The notes beneath the pieces are model-generated. The model saw nothing but the letters and a program-made list of their open reading frames with translations. It was not told where the DNA came from and did not search any database. A program made the translations under genes and the position numbers. Positions 44,938-52,223 of a DNA stretch of 64,000 nucleotides are shown in pieces. Position 1 is the first letter of the stretch, and the number at the start of each line of letters is the position of its first letter. This DNA is from Treponema sp. (GTDB lineage: Bacteria > Spirochaetota > Spirochaetia > Treponematales > Treponemataceae): NCBI GenBank assembly GCA_017940255.1, contig JAGAZB010000025.1, positions 1-64,000 on the forward strand, in the 5' to 3' direction.

Positions 44938-45718
44938 CATGCTTTTCAATCTGGCGGATACGCTCTTTTGTAAGGGAACATTCTTCGCCAACTTCCTTCA
45001 AAGACATTGGCTTGTAGCCGCTTAAACCATAGCGCATTCTGATAACTTTTGCTTCATTAGGACGAAGTCCGTCAATTACATTATTAATATCAGAAATCAT
45101 TGCCTGATTAATTGCCTTTTCTTCTGGACGATCATAAGCTTCATCTTCAAAGAAGTCTCCAACCTTAGAATGGCTGTTATCAGAATCATTAATTTCTGCA
45201 TCAAGACTAATCATTTCACGGTTTATGTTAATCATATCACGAACATGCTCAGAAGTCATACCAACCATCTTTGCAATTTCTTCGTATTCCTGCTGTTCGC
45301 TCTTCTTGCTGCCAACAACCTTGCGGGCATGTTCAATTTTAACAAGCTCGTTTGCACGGTTCAAAGGCAGGCGGATAGCACGGCTCTTTTCGCAGATAGC
45401 TTTAAGAATGCTCTGGCGAATCCACCATACAGCATAAGAAATAAAATGATAGCCTTTAGAGGCATCAAATTTATCTATTGCAGTCAGAAGACCAATGTTT
45501 CCTTCACTGATTAAATCTGTAAGATCAAGACCATGGTTCTGATACTTTTTTGCAACATTTACTACAAAGCGAAGGTTTGCCTTTGCAATCTTTTCTTTTG
45601 CAGCCTTATCACCTTTCTGGGCTTTTTCAGCAAGCTCTACTTCTTCTTCATGTGAAAGCAAAGGAATTTTGTTGATTTCTTTAAGATACATTGCCAAAAT
45701 ATTTTCATCTCTATTCAT
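44879..45718 (-). CDS. Group 2 sigma-70 factor (RpoD/RpoS-like)
   Basis: 279 residues with regions 1.2 (about 5-35), 2 (about 45-115; LISEGNIGLLTAIDKFD and YAVWWIRQSI), 3 and 4.2 (SLKEVGEECSLTKERIRQIEKHA). It lacks the long N-terminal region 1.1 and the non-conserved insert of primary sigma, so it is a secondary, RpoS-like sigma rather than the housekeeping RpoD. CTGGAG precedes the ATG. It overlaps recG tail to tail by 59 bases, with both reading frames coding there. Confidence 0.9.
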   Translation of the reverse strand: MNRDENILAMYLKEINKIPLLSHEEEVELAEKAQKGDKAAKEKIAKANLRFVVNVAKKYQNHGLDLTDLISEGNIGLLTAIDKFDASKGYHFISYAVWWIRQSILKAICEKSRAIRLPLNRANELVKIEHARKVVGSKKSEQQEYEEIAKMVGMTSEHVRDMININREMISLDAEINDSDNSHSKVGDFFEDEAYDRPEEKAINQAMISDINNVIDGLRPNEAKVIRMRYGLSGYKPMSLKEVGEECSLTKERIRQIEKHAIVRLQHPVRARRLEAYVA

Positions 45719-45882
45719 CTTTGTACTCCAGAAAATTGATTTTACACCTTATATATAGCAAGTATCGTGCCAAGTTGCCATTCACTCACAAATTTTTTAA
45801 TTTTTTTTAAATTTTTCTCTGTCAGGACAAAAGTTGACCGGCAATATAATAAAAAACTGTTATAAAGGCAAGAAAAATCAAT

Positions 45883-45930
45883 AAAAAAAAACGGAAAATT
45901 GTGTCCTTTTTACACCATTTCCCGTTTTTC
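45883..45930 (-). terminator. Terminator of the MATE gene
   Basis: On the minus strand a long imperfect stem (AAAACGG-ATTT.. with ..ATTTTCCGTTTT) is followed by a run of T; it lies about 65-115 bases after the MATE stop. Confidence 0.75.
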
Positions 45931-45996
45931 ATAAATTATAGCGTCATTTTGACACAGCATTTTTTTCTAATTCAAATTCTGTGCCTTTTTGACGCA

Positions 45997-47358
45997 TTAA
46001 GAAACAACGCCTTTATTTTTCCAAATACCGCTTTTATAACGCAGTACACATACCAGAGCGGTAATAGTCCAGGTAATACCAGTTGTTACCCAAATTCCCC
46101 AGAAGCCTAGAGCCGGGATGCGGGTTAAAAGAGGTGCAAAACCAATTCGTCCTGCAATTTCGGTAATTCCGTTTATCATTGCAAAGCCGGAATCACCACA
46201 TCCGTTCAAAACTGCACGAGGTACATAAATCATACCAAGCATAAAATAACAGAGGGAAGTAATGCGCAAAGCTTTTGAACCGATTGCAATTACATCAGCC
46301 TCGTTGTCTACAAAGAAGCCGATTATATTGTTTCCGAAAATCCAGAAGAGAGGAATCATTAGAAGGCTGAAAATTAGAACCATTACTGTACCCCGATGGA
46401 AGCCCTTTTTTACGCGATCCATCTGGCCAGCTCCAAGGTTCTGTCCGGAAAAATTAGTGATTGCAGCGGCAACAGAAGAATAAGGCTGCTGAACCAGCTG
46501 CTCAACACGCATAACAATTGTATAGGCAGCCATTACAGTTTCGCCAAATGTGTTTACAATCCCCTGTAATACCATCATAGAAATTGAAATAAGACAATTC
46601 TGAAGAGCAACAGGAAGGCCAATTTTTAAGGAAGATTTTATGATTTTACCGTTAGGCCGGAATTCTTCTTTTGTAAGTCGGAAATATTCAACCTTCTTCC
46701 AGGCATAAATCATACTTGTAATTGCAGAAGCAGCCTGAGAAATACAGGTTGCAAGTGCTACTCCAAAAACACCCCAGCCGCAGACAAGCACAAAAACTAA
46801 GTCCAGAACCAGGTTGATTATGCTCGAAAGGATGAGGAAGTAGAGAGGACTTCTTGAATCACCCAAAGCTCTAAGAATTGAGGCAACTCCATTGTAATAT
46901 GCAACAAAAATCAGACCAAACATTGTTGTACGCATATAAACAACAGAATCCGGCATAATTGAAGGAGGACAATTCAAGAGCTTGAGGGCGTAAGGAGCAA
47001 GAACATAGCCCAGAATACTTATGATTAATGATGCGGCAGTCAAAATAAAAATAGAACTTCCGATTGTAAGGCGTACCATTTTTTCATTTTTTGCACCAAA
47101 AAACTGAGAAACAACAATTCCAATACCTATTGAAAGCCCCGCGCTCAAAGAAAAGCAGAAAAAGCCCATTGAACCACAGGTTCCTACTGCCGCCAGAGCA
47201 TTTGCACCAACGTAGTTTCCAACAATAATGGAATCTACCATATTATAAAGCTGCTGGAAGACATTACCTATCAAAAGCGGAAGCGCAAAAAACAAAATAT
47301 GCTTCGTTGGCGAACCTACAGTCATATCAGTGATATTATTGCTATTGTTATTCTTCAT
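45997..47358 (-). CDS. MATE-family multidrug/cation efflux transporter
   Basis: 453-residue, 12-helix transporter of the MATE (NorM/DinF-like) family, with GSPTKHILFFALPLLIGNVFQQLYNMVDSIIVG-type N-terminal repeat and the matching second-half repeat (MISMMVLQGIVN...AAYTIVMRVEQL). It exports toxins in exchange for Na+ or H+; the substrate is unknown. The ATG at 47358 is chosen over one 24 bases upstream because TATAGT (47371-47366, minus strand) is seven bases before it. Its terminator faces the sigma-factor gene. Confidence 0.88.
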   Translation of the reverse strand: MKNNNSNNITDMTVGSPTKHILFFALPLLIGNVFQQLYNMVDSIIVGNYVGANALAAVGTCGSMGFFCFSLSAGLSIGIGIVVSQFFGAKNEKMVRLTIGSSIFILTAASLIISILGYVLAPYALKLLNCPPSIMPDSVVYMRTTMFGLIFVAYYNGVASILRALGDSRSPLYFLILSSIINLVLDLVFVLVCGWGVFGVALATCISQAASAITSMIYAWKKVEYFRLTKEEFRPNGKIIKSSLKIGLPVALQNCLISISMMVLQGIVNTFGETVMAAYTIVMRVEQLVQQPYSSVAAAITNFSGQNLGAGQMDRVKKGFHRGTVMVLIFSLLMIPLFWIFGNNIIGFFVDNEADVIAIGSKALRITSLCYFMLGMIYVPRAVLNGCGDSGFAMINGITEIAGRIGFAPLLTRIPALGFWGIWVTTGITWTITALVCVLRYKSGIWKNKGVVS

Positions 47359-47762
47359 GGCTGAGACTATATCGATTTTCAATTTCTTTTGCTATGTATT
47401 TTAATCTTATTTAGTAGAATAAATCTCTAAGAATAAGAAAGACAGGGGCTTCCCCATTATATAAAGAGTATCCTAAAAAATGGCGAAAAGGAGTAAAACG
47501 GCTTTCGAAAAGGCTCTGATTGTGCTGCCGCTTGAGCGGCAAACGTATATAATTACAAGCACAATCAGCGCCTAGCGGACGTGTCCGCGGTTTCGACAAG
47601 ACATTTTACGACTGTAAGCCATTTTTTCGGAAAGGCTAAATTTAAATGCGGAGCCCTGAGCTCTAAAGTTGTAACTGTCGGGAAAAAGTGATATTATATC
47701 TCCCATACATTTCATTATTAGTTGCCTGTGTCTGTTACAGGTAAAAAAAAGGTAAAGCTAAA

Positions 47763-47786
47763 AAATTGCTTATGCAATTTTTTTTT
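47763..47786 (+). terminator. Intrinsic terminator upstream of asnS
   Basis: AAATTGC-TTAT-GCAATTT with nine consecutive T, about 60 bases before the asnS start. It could end an upstream small RNA, or act as an attenuator in the asnS leader. Confidence 0.6.
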
Positions 47787-47800
47787 ACGCTTTGCTATTT

Positions 47801-47829
47801 ATCACCGGCCGCCTACCGGGCGGCCTTCC
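47801..47829. repeat. GGCCGCC/GGCGGCC hairpin before asnS
   Basis: ATCACCGGCCGCC...GGGCGGCCTT; the arms at 47807-47813 and 47819-47825 match the hairpin at 17299-17317 together with flanking bases. It ends about 17 bases before the asnS ATG, next to its ribosome-binding site. Confidence 0.65.
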
Positions 47830-47842
47830 TCAGGAGGGTACT

Positions 47843-49303
47843 ATGGTACCAGTATTAATTAAAGATTTACTGACTTCTAAGCCGGAGGGGCAGAAGGTTA
47901 CAGTATGTGGTTGGGTGCGCACAGTTCGCGACTCAAAGGGTCTTGTTTTTATTCAGGTGAACGACGGAAGCTGTTTTGCAAATATCCAGCTCACCTTTGA
48001 CCGCAATAATCCTTCTAATAATGCAAATGTAAATGAAATTGAAGCAGAACTCAAAAAGCTCAACACTGGAGCATCTCTCCGTGCAGAAGGTCTTCTTATT
48101 GAATCTCCTGCAAGCGGACAGGCAGTAGAAGTTACTCTTGAAAGCCTTAAGTGCCTTGGTGAGGCAAATCCAGATGAATATCCATTGCAGAAAAACAAGA
48201 TGTCTATGGAATATCTTCGCGATGTTGCTCATCTTCGTGCACGAACAAATACTTTTGGTGCTGTTTACCGTATGCGTAACCAGATGGCTTTTGCCGTTCA
48301 TTCTTTCTTCCAGGAAAGAGGTTTCCAGTATATCAACGCACCGGAAATTACCTGTTCAGACTGCGAAGGTGCCGGAGAAATGTTCCAGGTAACAACTTTG
48401 AGCCTTGAAAAAATTGCAGAGATGGGTGTAAAAGCCGGAAACGGCGGAATGAAGCCTGAGGATGCAGCAAAAATTGTAGACTATAAAAAAGACTTCTTTG
48501 GAAAGAAAGCTTCCCTTACTGTATCAGGACAGCTTGAAGCAGAAACTCTTGCAACTGCATTGAGCCGTGTTTATACATTTGGACCTACTTTCCGTGCTGA
48601 AAACTCTAACACTCCACGTCACCTGGCAGAGTTCTGGATGATTGAACCTGAAATGGCTTTCTATGACCTGAACGATGATATGGACATTCAGGAAGACTTT
48701 GTAAAATATCTTTTGAACTGGGCTTTAACAAAATGCCGCGAAGACCTTGCTTTCTTTGACAAGAGAATCCAGCCGGGCCTTATCGAAAGTCTCGAAAAGG
48801 TTGCTAAGGCTAAGTTCACAAGAATCAGCTATACACAGGCAATTGAAGATTTGGAAAAGGCAGCCGCTAATGGTGCTAAGTTCGAATTCAAACCTTACTG
48901 GGGTTGTGATATTGCAACAGAACACGAACGCTACCTTACAGAAAAGATTTACAACGGCCCTGTAATGGTATTCAACTATCCAAAAGAGATTAAGTCTTTC
49001 TATATGAAGCAGAATGATGACGGAAAAACAGTAAAGGCTGTTGACGTTCTGGTTCCAGGAATTGGTGAGTTGATTGGCGGTTCTGAACGTGAAGAAGATT
49101 ACGGCAAGCTTAAGGCAGAAATTGAACGCCGCGGCATGGACGAATCTATCTACGACTGGTATCTTGACCTTCGCAAGTTTGGTACAGTTCCACACTCAGG
49201 CTTCGGTCTTGGCTTCGAACGCCTTCTGCGCTATGTAACAGGTATGGAAAATATAAGGGATGTTATTCCTTATCCTAGAGCTCCTAAGTTGGCGGATTTT
49301 TAA
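47843..49303 (+). CDS. asnS: Asparaginyl-tRNA synthetase
   Basis: 486-residue class IIb aminoacyl-tRNA synthetase: N-terminal OB-fold anticodon domain (VTVCGWVRTVRDSKGLVFIQVNDG, about 18-41), catalytic domain with motif 2 FRAENSNTPRHLAEFWMIEPE and motif 3 GFGLGFERLLRYVTG. The ATG at 47843 is chosen for the strong CAGGAGGG site; an upstream in-frame start would be longer but lies in the hairpin. The final 14 codons (49262-49303) recur just downstream at 49350-49391. Confidence 0.96.
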   Translation: MVPVLIKDLLTSKPEGQKVTVCGWVRTVRDSKGLVFIQVNDGSCFANIQLTFDRNNPSNNANVNEIEAELKKLNTGASLRAEGLLIESPASGQAVEVTLESLKCLGEANPDEYPLQKNKMSMEYLRDVAHLRARTNTFGAVYRMRNQMAFAVHSFFQERGFQYINAPEITCSDCEGAGEMFQVTTLSLEKIAEMGVKAGNGGMKPEDAAKIVDYKKDFFGKKASLTVSGQLEAETLATALSRVYTFGPTFRAENSNTPRHLAEFWMIEPEMAFYDLNDDMDIQEDFVKYLLNWALTKCREDLAFFDKRIQPGLIESLEKVAKAKFTRISYTQAIEDLEKAAANGAKFEFKPYWGCDIATEHERYLTEKIYNGPVMVFNYPKEIKSFYMKQNDDGKTVKAVDVLVPGIGELIGGSEREEDYGKLKAEIERRGMDESIYDWYLDLRKFGTVPHSGFGLGFERLLRYVTGMENIRDVIPYPRAPKLADF

Positions 49304-49349
49304 TATGCAAGTTTCCGATAGGAAACTTGGTAAGCACGCTTGCGTGCGA
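49304..49349. repeat. Hairpins inserted between the two asnS 3' ends
   Basis: CAAGTTTCC-GATA-GGAAACTTG (49308-49329) and GCACGC-TT-GCGTGC (49334-49347). They separate the real asnS stop from the second copy of its terminal codons. Confidence 0.7.
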
Positions 49350-49391
49350 CTTATTCCTTATCCAAGAGCTCCTAAACTGGCGGATTTCTAA
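49350..49391 (+). pseudogene. Second copy of the last 14 codons of asnS
   Basis: Encodes LIPYPRAPKLADF plus TAA, the same as the asnS C-terminus (VIPYPRAPKLADF) apart from the first residue. Five of 42 bases differ from 49262-49303; four are synonymous. No start or further homology upstream. It is a stranded gene end. Confidence 0.85.
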
Positions 49392-49410
49392 AGAAAGAGC
49401 ATAGGGGGTC

Positions 49411-49505
49411 TTAGGGGGATAAACAACATCGTTGTTTTTCCCCCTAGGAGAAGAGGTAGCGAAAGACCGCTTGCGGGCTGGAGCGAGGGGAAGGCCTTCC
49501 CCTCC
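49411..49505. repeat. Palindromic repeat after asnS (copy 2)
   Basis: TTAGGGGGA-TAA-ACAAC/GTTGT-TTT-CCCCCTAGG (49411-49447), then GACCGC/GCGGGC and GGGGAAGG/CCTTCCCC (49487-49502). Same order of motifs as 31009-31092. It fills the gap between asnS and the convergent kinase gene. Confidence 0.75.
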
Positions 49506-49520
49506 TTTATTAACAGCCAC

Positions 49521-50441
49521 TCACCCTACATATTCATCAACAATAGACAAAACTGGTCCAAGATAAGTCGGGCCAAAAAGATTCAGATGATTCAATAGCT
49601 GATAAAGATTATACAAGTCGCGGCGGTTCTCGTAACCTTGCTGGAGGGGATTTGCTTCGCGGTAGGCCTCGTAAAATTCCTGGGGGAAGCCACCGAATAA
49701 CTCTGTCATTGCAAGGTCGGCTTCGGCATGACCAAGATAGCAGGCTGGATCTATGAGCATGGCTTTTCCATCCGGGCCACACATTACATTCCCACTCCAA
49801 AGATCGCCATGTAAAAGGCTTGGCTTTTCCGGCTCAATTAAAAAGTCTGTAAGATGCTCCAGCAATTTAGTGATTTTTGTACGGTCTTGGGCTTCAAAAT
49901 AGGAATCGGCCGCCTTAAACTGAGGAACAAGACGATTATCGCGGAAGAAAGAAATCCAACTGTCTGAGGGAGTATTAGACTGTGGGCGGGCACCAATAAA
50001 GTTGTCCTGAAAAAAGCCAAAAGCCCTACCCTTCTCCAGAAAAGCACCTGTGTCTGCTTTATGCATAGAGGCAAGCTTTTGTGCAAAATCTTCCCAATAA
50101 TTTTTGACCGGCTTTGCACTCTTTATATATTTTAATAGAAGAAAGCTGTAGCCTACATCCTCACCATCATCTGTTCCTGTACACAATATATCTGGAGTTT
50201 TGATTGCTTTTGTATTTGCAATGGCTGTAAGTCCCGCTGCCTCGGCTGTAAAAAAGGCCGCATTAGCCTTTGCATTGGCCTTCATAAAAACATGCTGACC
50301 GTTATTCAGACTAAGCCCATAAGCCTTGTTAATGTCTCCGCCAGAAAGACGTTCTGTATCTGCAATAGCTATTGAAGTTCCAAATAAATCTACTAGAGCA
50401 CCTGCAAGTGAATTGTAATTTTTAGGAAGTGTAAAATTCAT
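49521..50441 (-). CDS. Fructosamine/ketosamine-3-kinase family protein
   Basis: 306-residue small-molecule kinase of the FN3K family, which phosphorylates sugar adducts on proteins or amines and so allows deglycation. HGDLWSGN is the catalytic loop, and IDPACYLGHAEADLAMTELFGGFP near the C-terminus is the family signature. The ATG at 50441 is chosen over one 60 bases upstream; TATCAT (50453-50448, minus strand) lies six bases before it with no ribosome-binding site. It is divergent from the WYL regulator and one WYL operator lies between them. Confidence 0.88.
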   Translation of the reverse strand: MNFTLPKNYNSLAGALVDLFGTSIAIADTERLSGGDINKAYGLSLNNGQHVFMKANAKANAAFFTAEAAGLTAIANTKAIKTPDILCTGTDDGEDVGYSFLLLKYIKSAKPVKNYWEDFAQKLASMHKADTGAFLEKGRAFGFFQDNFIGARPQSNTPSDSWISFFRDNRLVPQFKAADSYFEAQDRTKITKLLEHLTDFLIEPEKPSLLHGDLWSGNVMCGPDGKAMLIDPACYLGHAEADLAMTELFGGFPQEFYEAYREANPLQQGYENRRDLYNLYQLLNHLNLFGPTYLGPVLSIVDEYVG

Positions 50442-50486
50442 AAGTCTATGATAGAGATAAAATGGGTGGGTGTCGAGCCCTGCCTT

Positions 50487-50512
50487 AAATATGACATGCA
50501 TATGTCATATTT
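50487..50512. promoter_or_regulatory. WYL-regulon operator, copy 1
   Basis: AAATATGACA-N6-TGTCATATTT, identical arms to copies at 51456 and 54030. An extended -10 TGTTATAAT (hexamer 50519-50524) follows three bases after the operator; the operator centre falls where a -35 would be. The regulator's own GTG start is at 50531, so autoregulation is likely. The fructosamine kinase start is 46 bases the other side. Confidence 0.85.
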
Positions 50513-50530
50513 ACATGTTATAATAGTTCT

Positions 50531-51457
50531 GTGCAAATTGATCAGCTTTTTGAATTACTTTATATTCTCATTGATAAAAAACAGGTTACCGCCAGCGACA
50601 TGGCAAAACGTTTCGGAGTTTCCACCAGAACAATTTACCGCTGGCTGGATGCTCTGTCTCTTTCCGGCATTCCTGTTTACGCGCTTAAAGGTCGTGGTGG
50701 CGGGATTGCCATTTCCGAAAAATTTACAATGGATAATACAATACTTTCGGAAGATGAAAGACTAGCCATTGTTTCCAGTGTAAGAGCCCTGGAAAACTTG
50801 AGCGGTAAGGGAGGTCTTGTAAATACACCAGAAAGAAAAGCTGCCGATAAACTTTCTCGTCTTGTTACAAGTGATACAGACTGGCTGGAGGTTGATTTTG
50901 CTCCCTGGAGTCCGGAAGGTTCTGAAGTTAGGAATCTCTTTGGACTTTTGCGTGATTCAATTTTGAAAAAGCGGCAGATTACTTTTGATTATTTTACGGG
51001 GGACGGCCGCAGTGAAAAACGACTTGTGCATCCCTGGAAGCTGGTATTTCGCGGACAGTCCTGGTATCTTCTAGGCTGGTGTACAAAGCGAAAAGCAGAA
51101 AGATTTTTCAAACTCACAAGGATGAGAAATCTTGTGTTGACTTCTAAGAGTGCAAACATTACTAGAAGCGTGGCTGTCGCAGAGCCTGCTCAGCTACCAG
51201 AGTATTCTGCCCCTCTCATTCAGATTAAAGCAAAAATTACAGAGGAAAAGCTTTCTTATCTTATGGATTCTTTTATCTGTTCTGAAATTAAAGTTCTGAA
51301 AAATGGCTGGGTTAATGTCACCTTTACGGCGCCAGATACTCCATGGCTTTGTGAAATCCTTTTGAGTTTTGGCCCTCAGCTTAAGATTACAAGTCCTTCC
51401 CGGTTAAAAAATAAAATTGCAGAAATGGCAGCAAAGATTTCAGAATTATATAAGTAA
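50531..51457 (+). CDS. HTH-WYL transcription regulator (YafY family)
   Basis: 308-residue cytoplasmic regulator. N-terminal HTH_11-type helix-turn-helix (about 15-50: SDMAKRFGVSTRTIYRWLDAL), a GRGGGI wing, and a WYL ligand-sensing domain (about 140-225) with the SWYLLGWC motif, then a WCX C-terminal extension. WYL domains bind small nucleotide or other ligands. GTG start, six bases after TATAAT with no ribosome-binding site, fits the leaderless pattern. A palindromic operator abuts its promoter and a second overlaps its own stop codon, fronting the next gene. Confidence 0.9.
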   Translation: MQIDQLFELLYILIDKKQVTASDMAKRFGVSTRTIYRWLDALSLSGIPVYALKGRGGGIAISEKFTMDNTILSEDERLAIVSSVRALENLSGKGGLVNTPERKAADKLSRLVTSDTDWLEVDFAPWSPEGSEVRNLFGLLRDSILKKRQITFDYFTGDGRSEKRLVHPWKLVFRGQSWYLLGWCTKRKAERFFKLTRMRNLVLTSKSANITRSVAVAEPAQLPEYSAPLIQIKAKITEEKLSYLMDSFICSEIKVLKNGWVNVTFTAPDTPWLCEILLSFGPQLKITSPSRLKNKIAEMAAKISELYK

Positions 51458-51481
51458 ATATGACATTCTGTTGTCATATTT
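51456..51481. promoter_or_regulatory. WYL-regulon operator, copy 2
   Basis: AAATATGACA-N6-TGTCATATTT overlapping the stop of the WYL gene. TGGTATTCT (hexamer 51489-51494) follows after four bases as an extended -10. The SAP-domain gene lies downstream. Confidence 0.85.
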
Positions 51482-51508
51482 TGAGTGGTATTCTTTAGCT
51501 AATAAAGT

Positions 51509-51572
51509 TTGTCGGGTCAAGCCCGACAATGACACTCGACTACAAATGTGATGTTCGGGCTTGACCCGGACA
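51509..51572. repeat. Pair of REP-like palindromes
   Basis: TTGTCGGG-TCAA-GCCCGACAA (51509-51529) and GTTCGGGC-TTGA-CCCGGAC (51553-51571), members of the CGGGTCAAGCCCG family, in the leader of the SAP-domain gene. Confidence 0.75.
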
Positions 51573-51590
51573 TCTCAAAGGAAAGAACCA

Positions 51591-52223
51591 ATGCCACGTC
51601 CAGACTTTTATGAAATAAAGACATTCGAAAAATTCTCAAAATATTACTGGTACCGCGAAGAACTGCAAAAAATCTGTCGTACGCTGGGACTAAAATCTGA
51701 CGGTGGAAAAATTGAATTGAACAAGATTATTGAAGCTTATTTTAAAGCATCTCGTCACCCTGAACTTGTTTCAGGGACCGCACAAAACAAGATCCAGAAA
51801 AAGATCCCGAAACGAGTTCGGACTGACCAGGCCATGATGCTTTCCCTGGACAACAGTCTGATTGAATGTGGCTTTACCTTTGGCCCGCGCTTCCGTGAAT
51901 TCTTTGAAAAAGAAACAGGCATCAACCCCTTTAAGTTCAATGTGGACATGGTAGCGACTGTTAAAAAAGTCAAAGAAACAAATGATACAAACTTCTCTCT
52001 TGGAGACCTTTTAGAAATTTTCTACGGTCGCAAAACTTATGCAAAATACGACAAATCAGCATTGCAGTGGAACAAGTTCGTTCAGGATTTTTGCGCAGAT
52101 CCTGCGACCGAATGCATCCCGAACAAACTCAAAGCCGCCGCAAAACTCTGGAAAATAGTCCGCGAATCTACCAGAGAAAAAGTCTATACTCACGACTTAC
52201 TTAATGAACTGAATATTTTATAA
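51591..52223 (+). CDS. SAP-domain / DUF6434-like protein
   Basis: 210 residues. N-terminal SAP-like segment (about 5-50, FEKFSKYYWYREELQKICRT then GLKSDGGKIELNKIIEAYF), often nucleic-acid binding, followed by a family domain seen with SAP in short bacterial proteins (DUF6434-like; NPFKFNVDMVATVKKVKE, ATECIPNKLKAAAKLWKIVRE). Function unknown. ATG at 51591 has GGAAAG upstream. Residues about 54-62 (RHPELVSG) come from an in-frame palindromic repeat. Transcription is likely from the WYL-operator promoter at 51456-51494. The stop overlaps the ABC-F stop by six bases. Confidence 0.7.
   Translation: MPRPDFYEIKTFEKFSKYYWYREELQKICRTLGLKSDGGKIELNKIIEAYFKASRHPELVSGTAQNKIQKKIPKRVRTDQAMMLSLDNSLIECGFTFGPRFREFFEKETGINPFKFNVDMVATVKKVKETNDTNFSLGDLLEIFYGRKTYAKYDKSALQWNKFVQDFCADPATECIPNKLKAAAKLWKIVRESTREKVYTHDLLNELNIL
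51752..51781 (+). repeat. Palindromic repeat in frame inside the SAP-domain gene
   Basis: CCCTGAAC-TTG-TTTCAGGG (51758-51776), read in frame as RHPELVSG, the translation recognisable in many bacteria where this palindrome lies in genes. The frame is kept and the linker position should tolerate it. Confidence 0.75.

Larger units (their letters stand above)
47383..47842 (+). other. Structured 460-base non-coding region before asnS
   Basis: No convincing gene. It contains GGGGCTTCCCC (near 47449), a perfect 11-bp stem CTGATTGTGCT/AGCACAATCAG (47515-47525, 47556-47566) enclosing GCCGC/GCGGC, then GCGGAC/GTCCGC (47575-47588), CCTGT/ACAGG (near 47724-47739) and a terminator-like AAATTGC-TTAT-GCAATTT plus T9 (47763-47786). 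This could be a small RNA or long regulated leader. A 31-codon frame from 47479 lacks a ribosome-binding site. It does not match T-box, tmRNA or RNase P motifs. Confidence 0.45.

Noticed and set aside
47479..47574. 31-codon frame MAKRSKTAFEKALIVLPLER... before asnS
   Set aside because: No ribosome-binding site, and it coincides with strong RNA stems; probably chance.
47383..47842. tmRNA, RNase P RNA or T-box before asnS
   Set aside because: GGTTTCGAC at 47589 recalls tmRNA, but there is no matching acceptor stem or CCA end, no RNase P GAGGAAAGUC and no T-box antiterminator motif.
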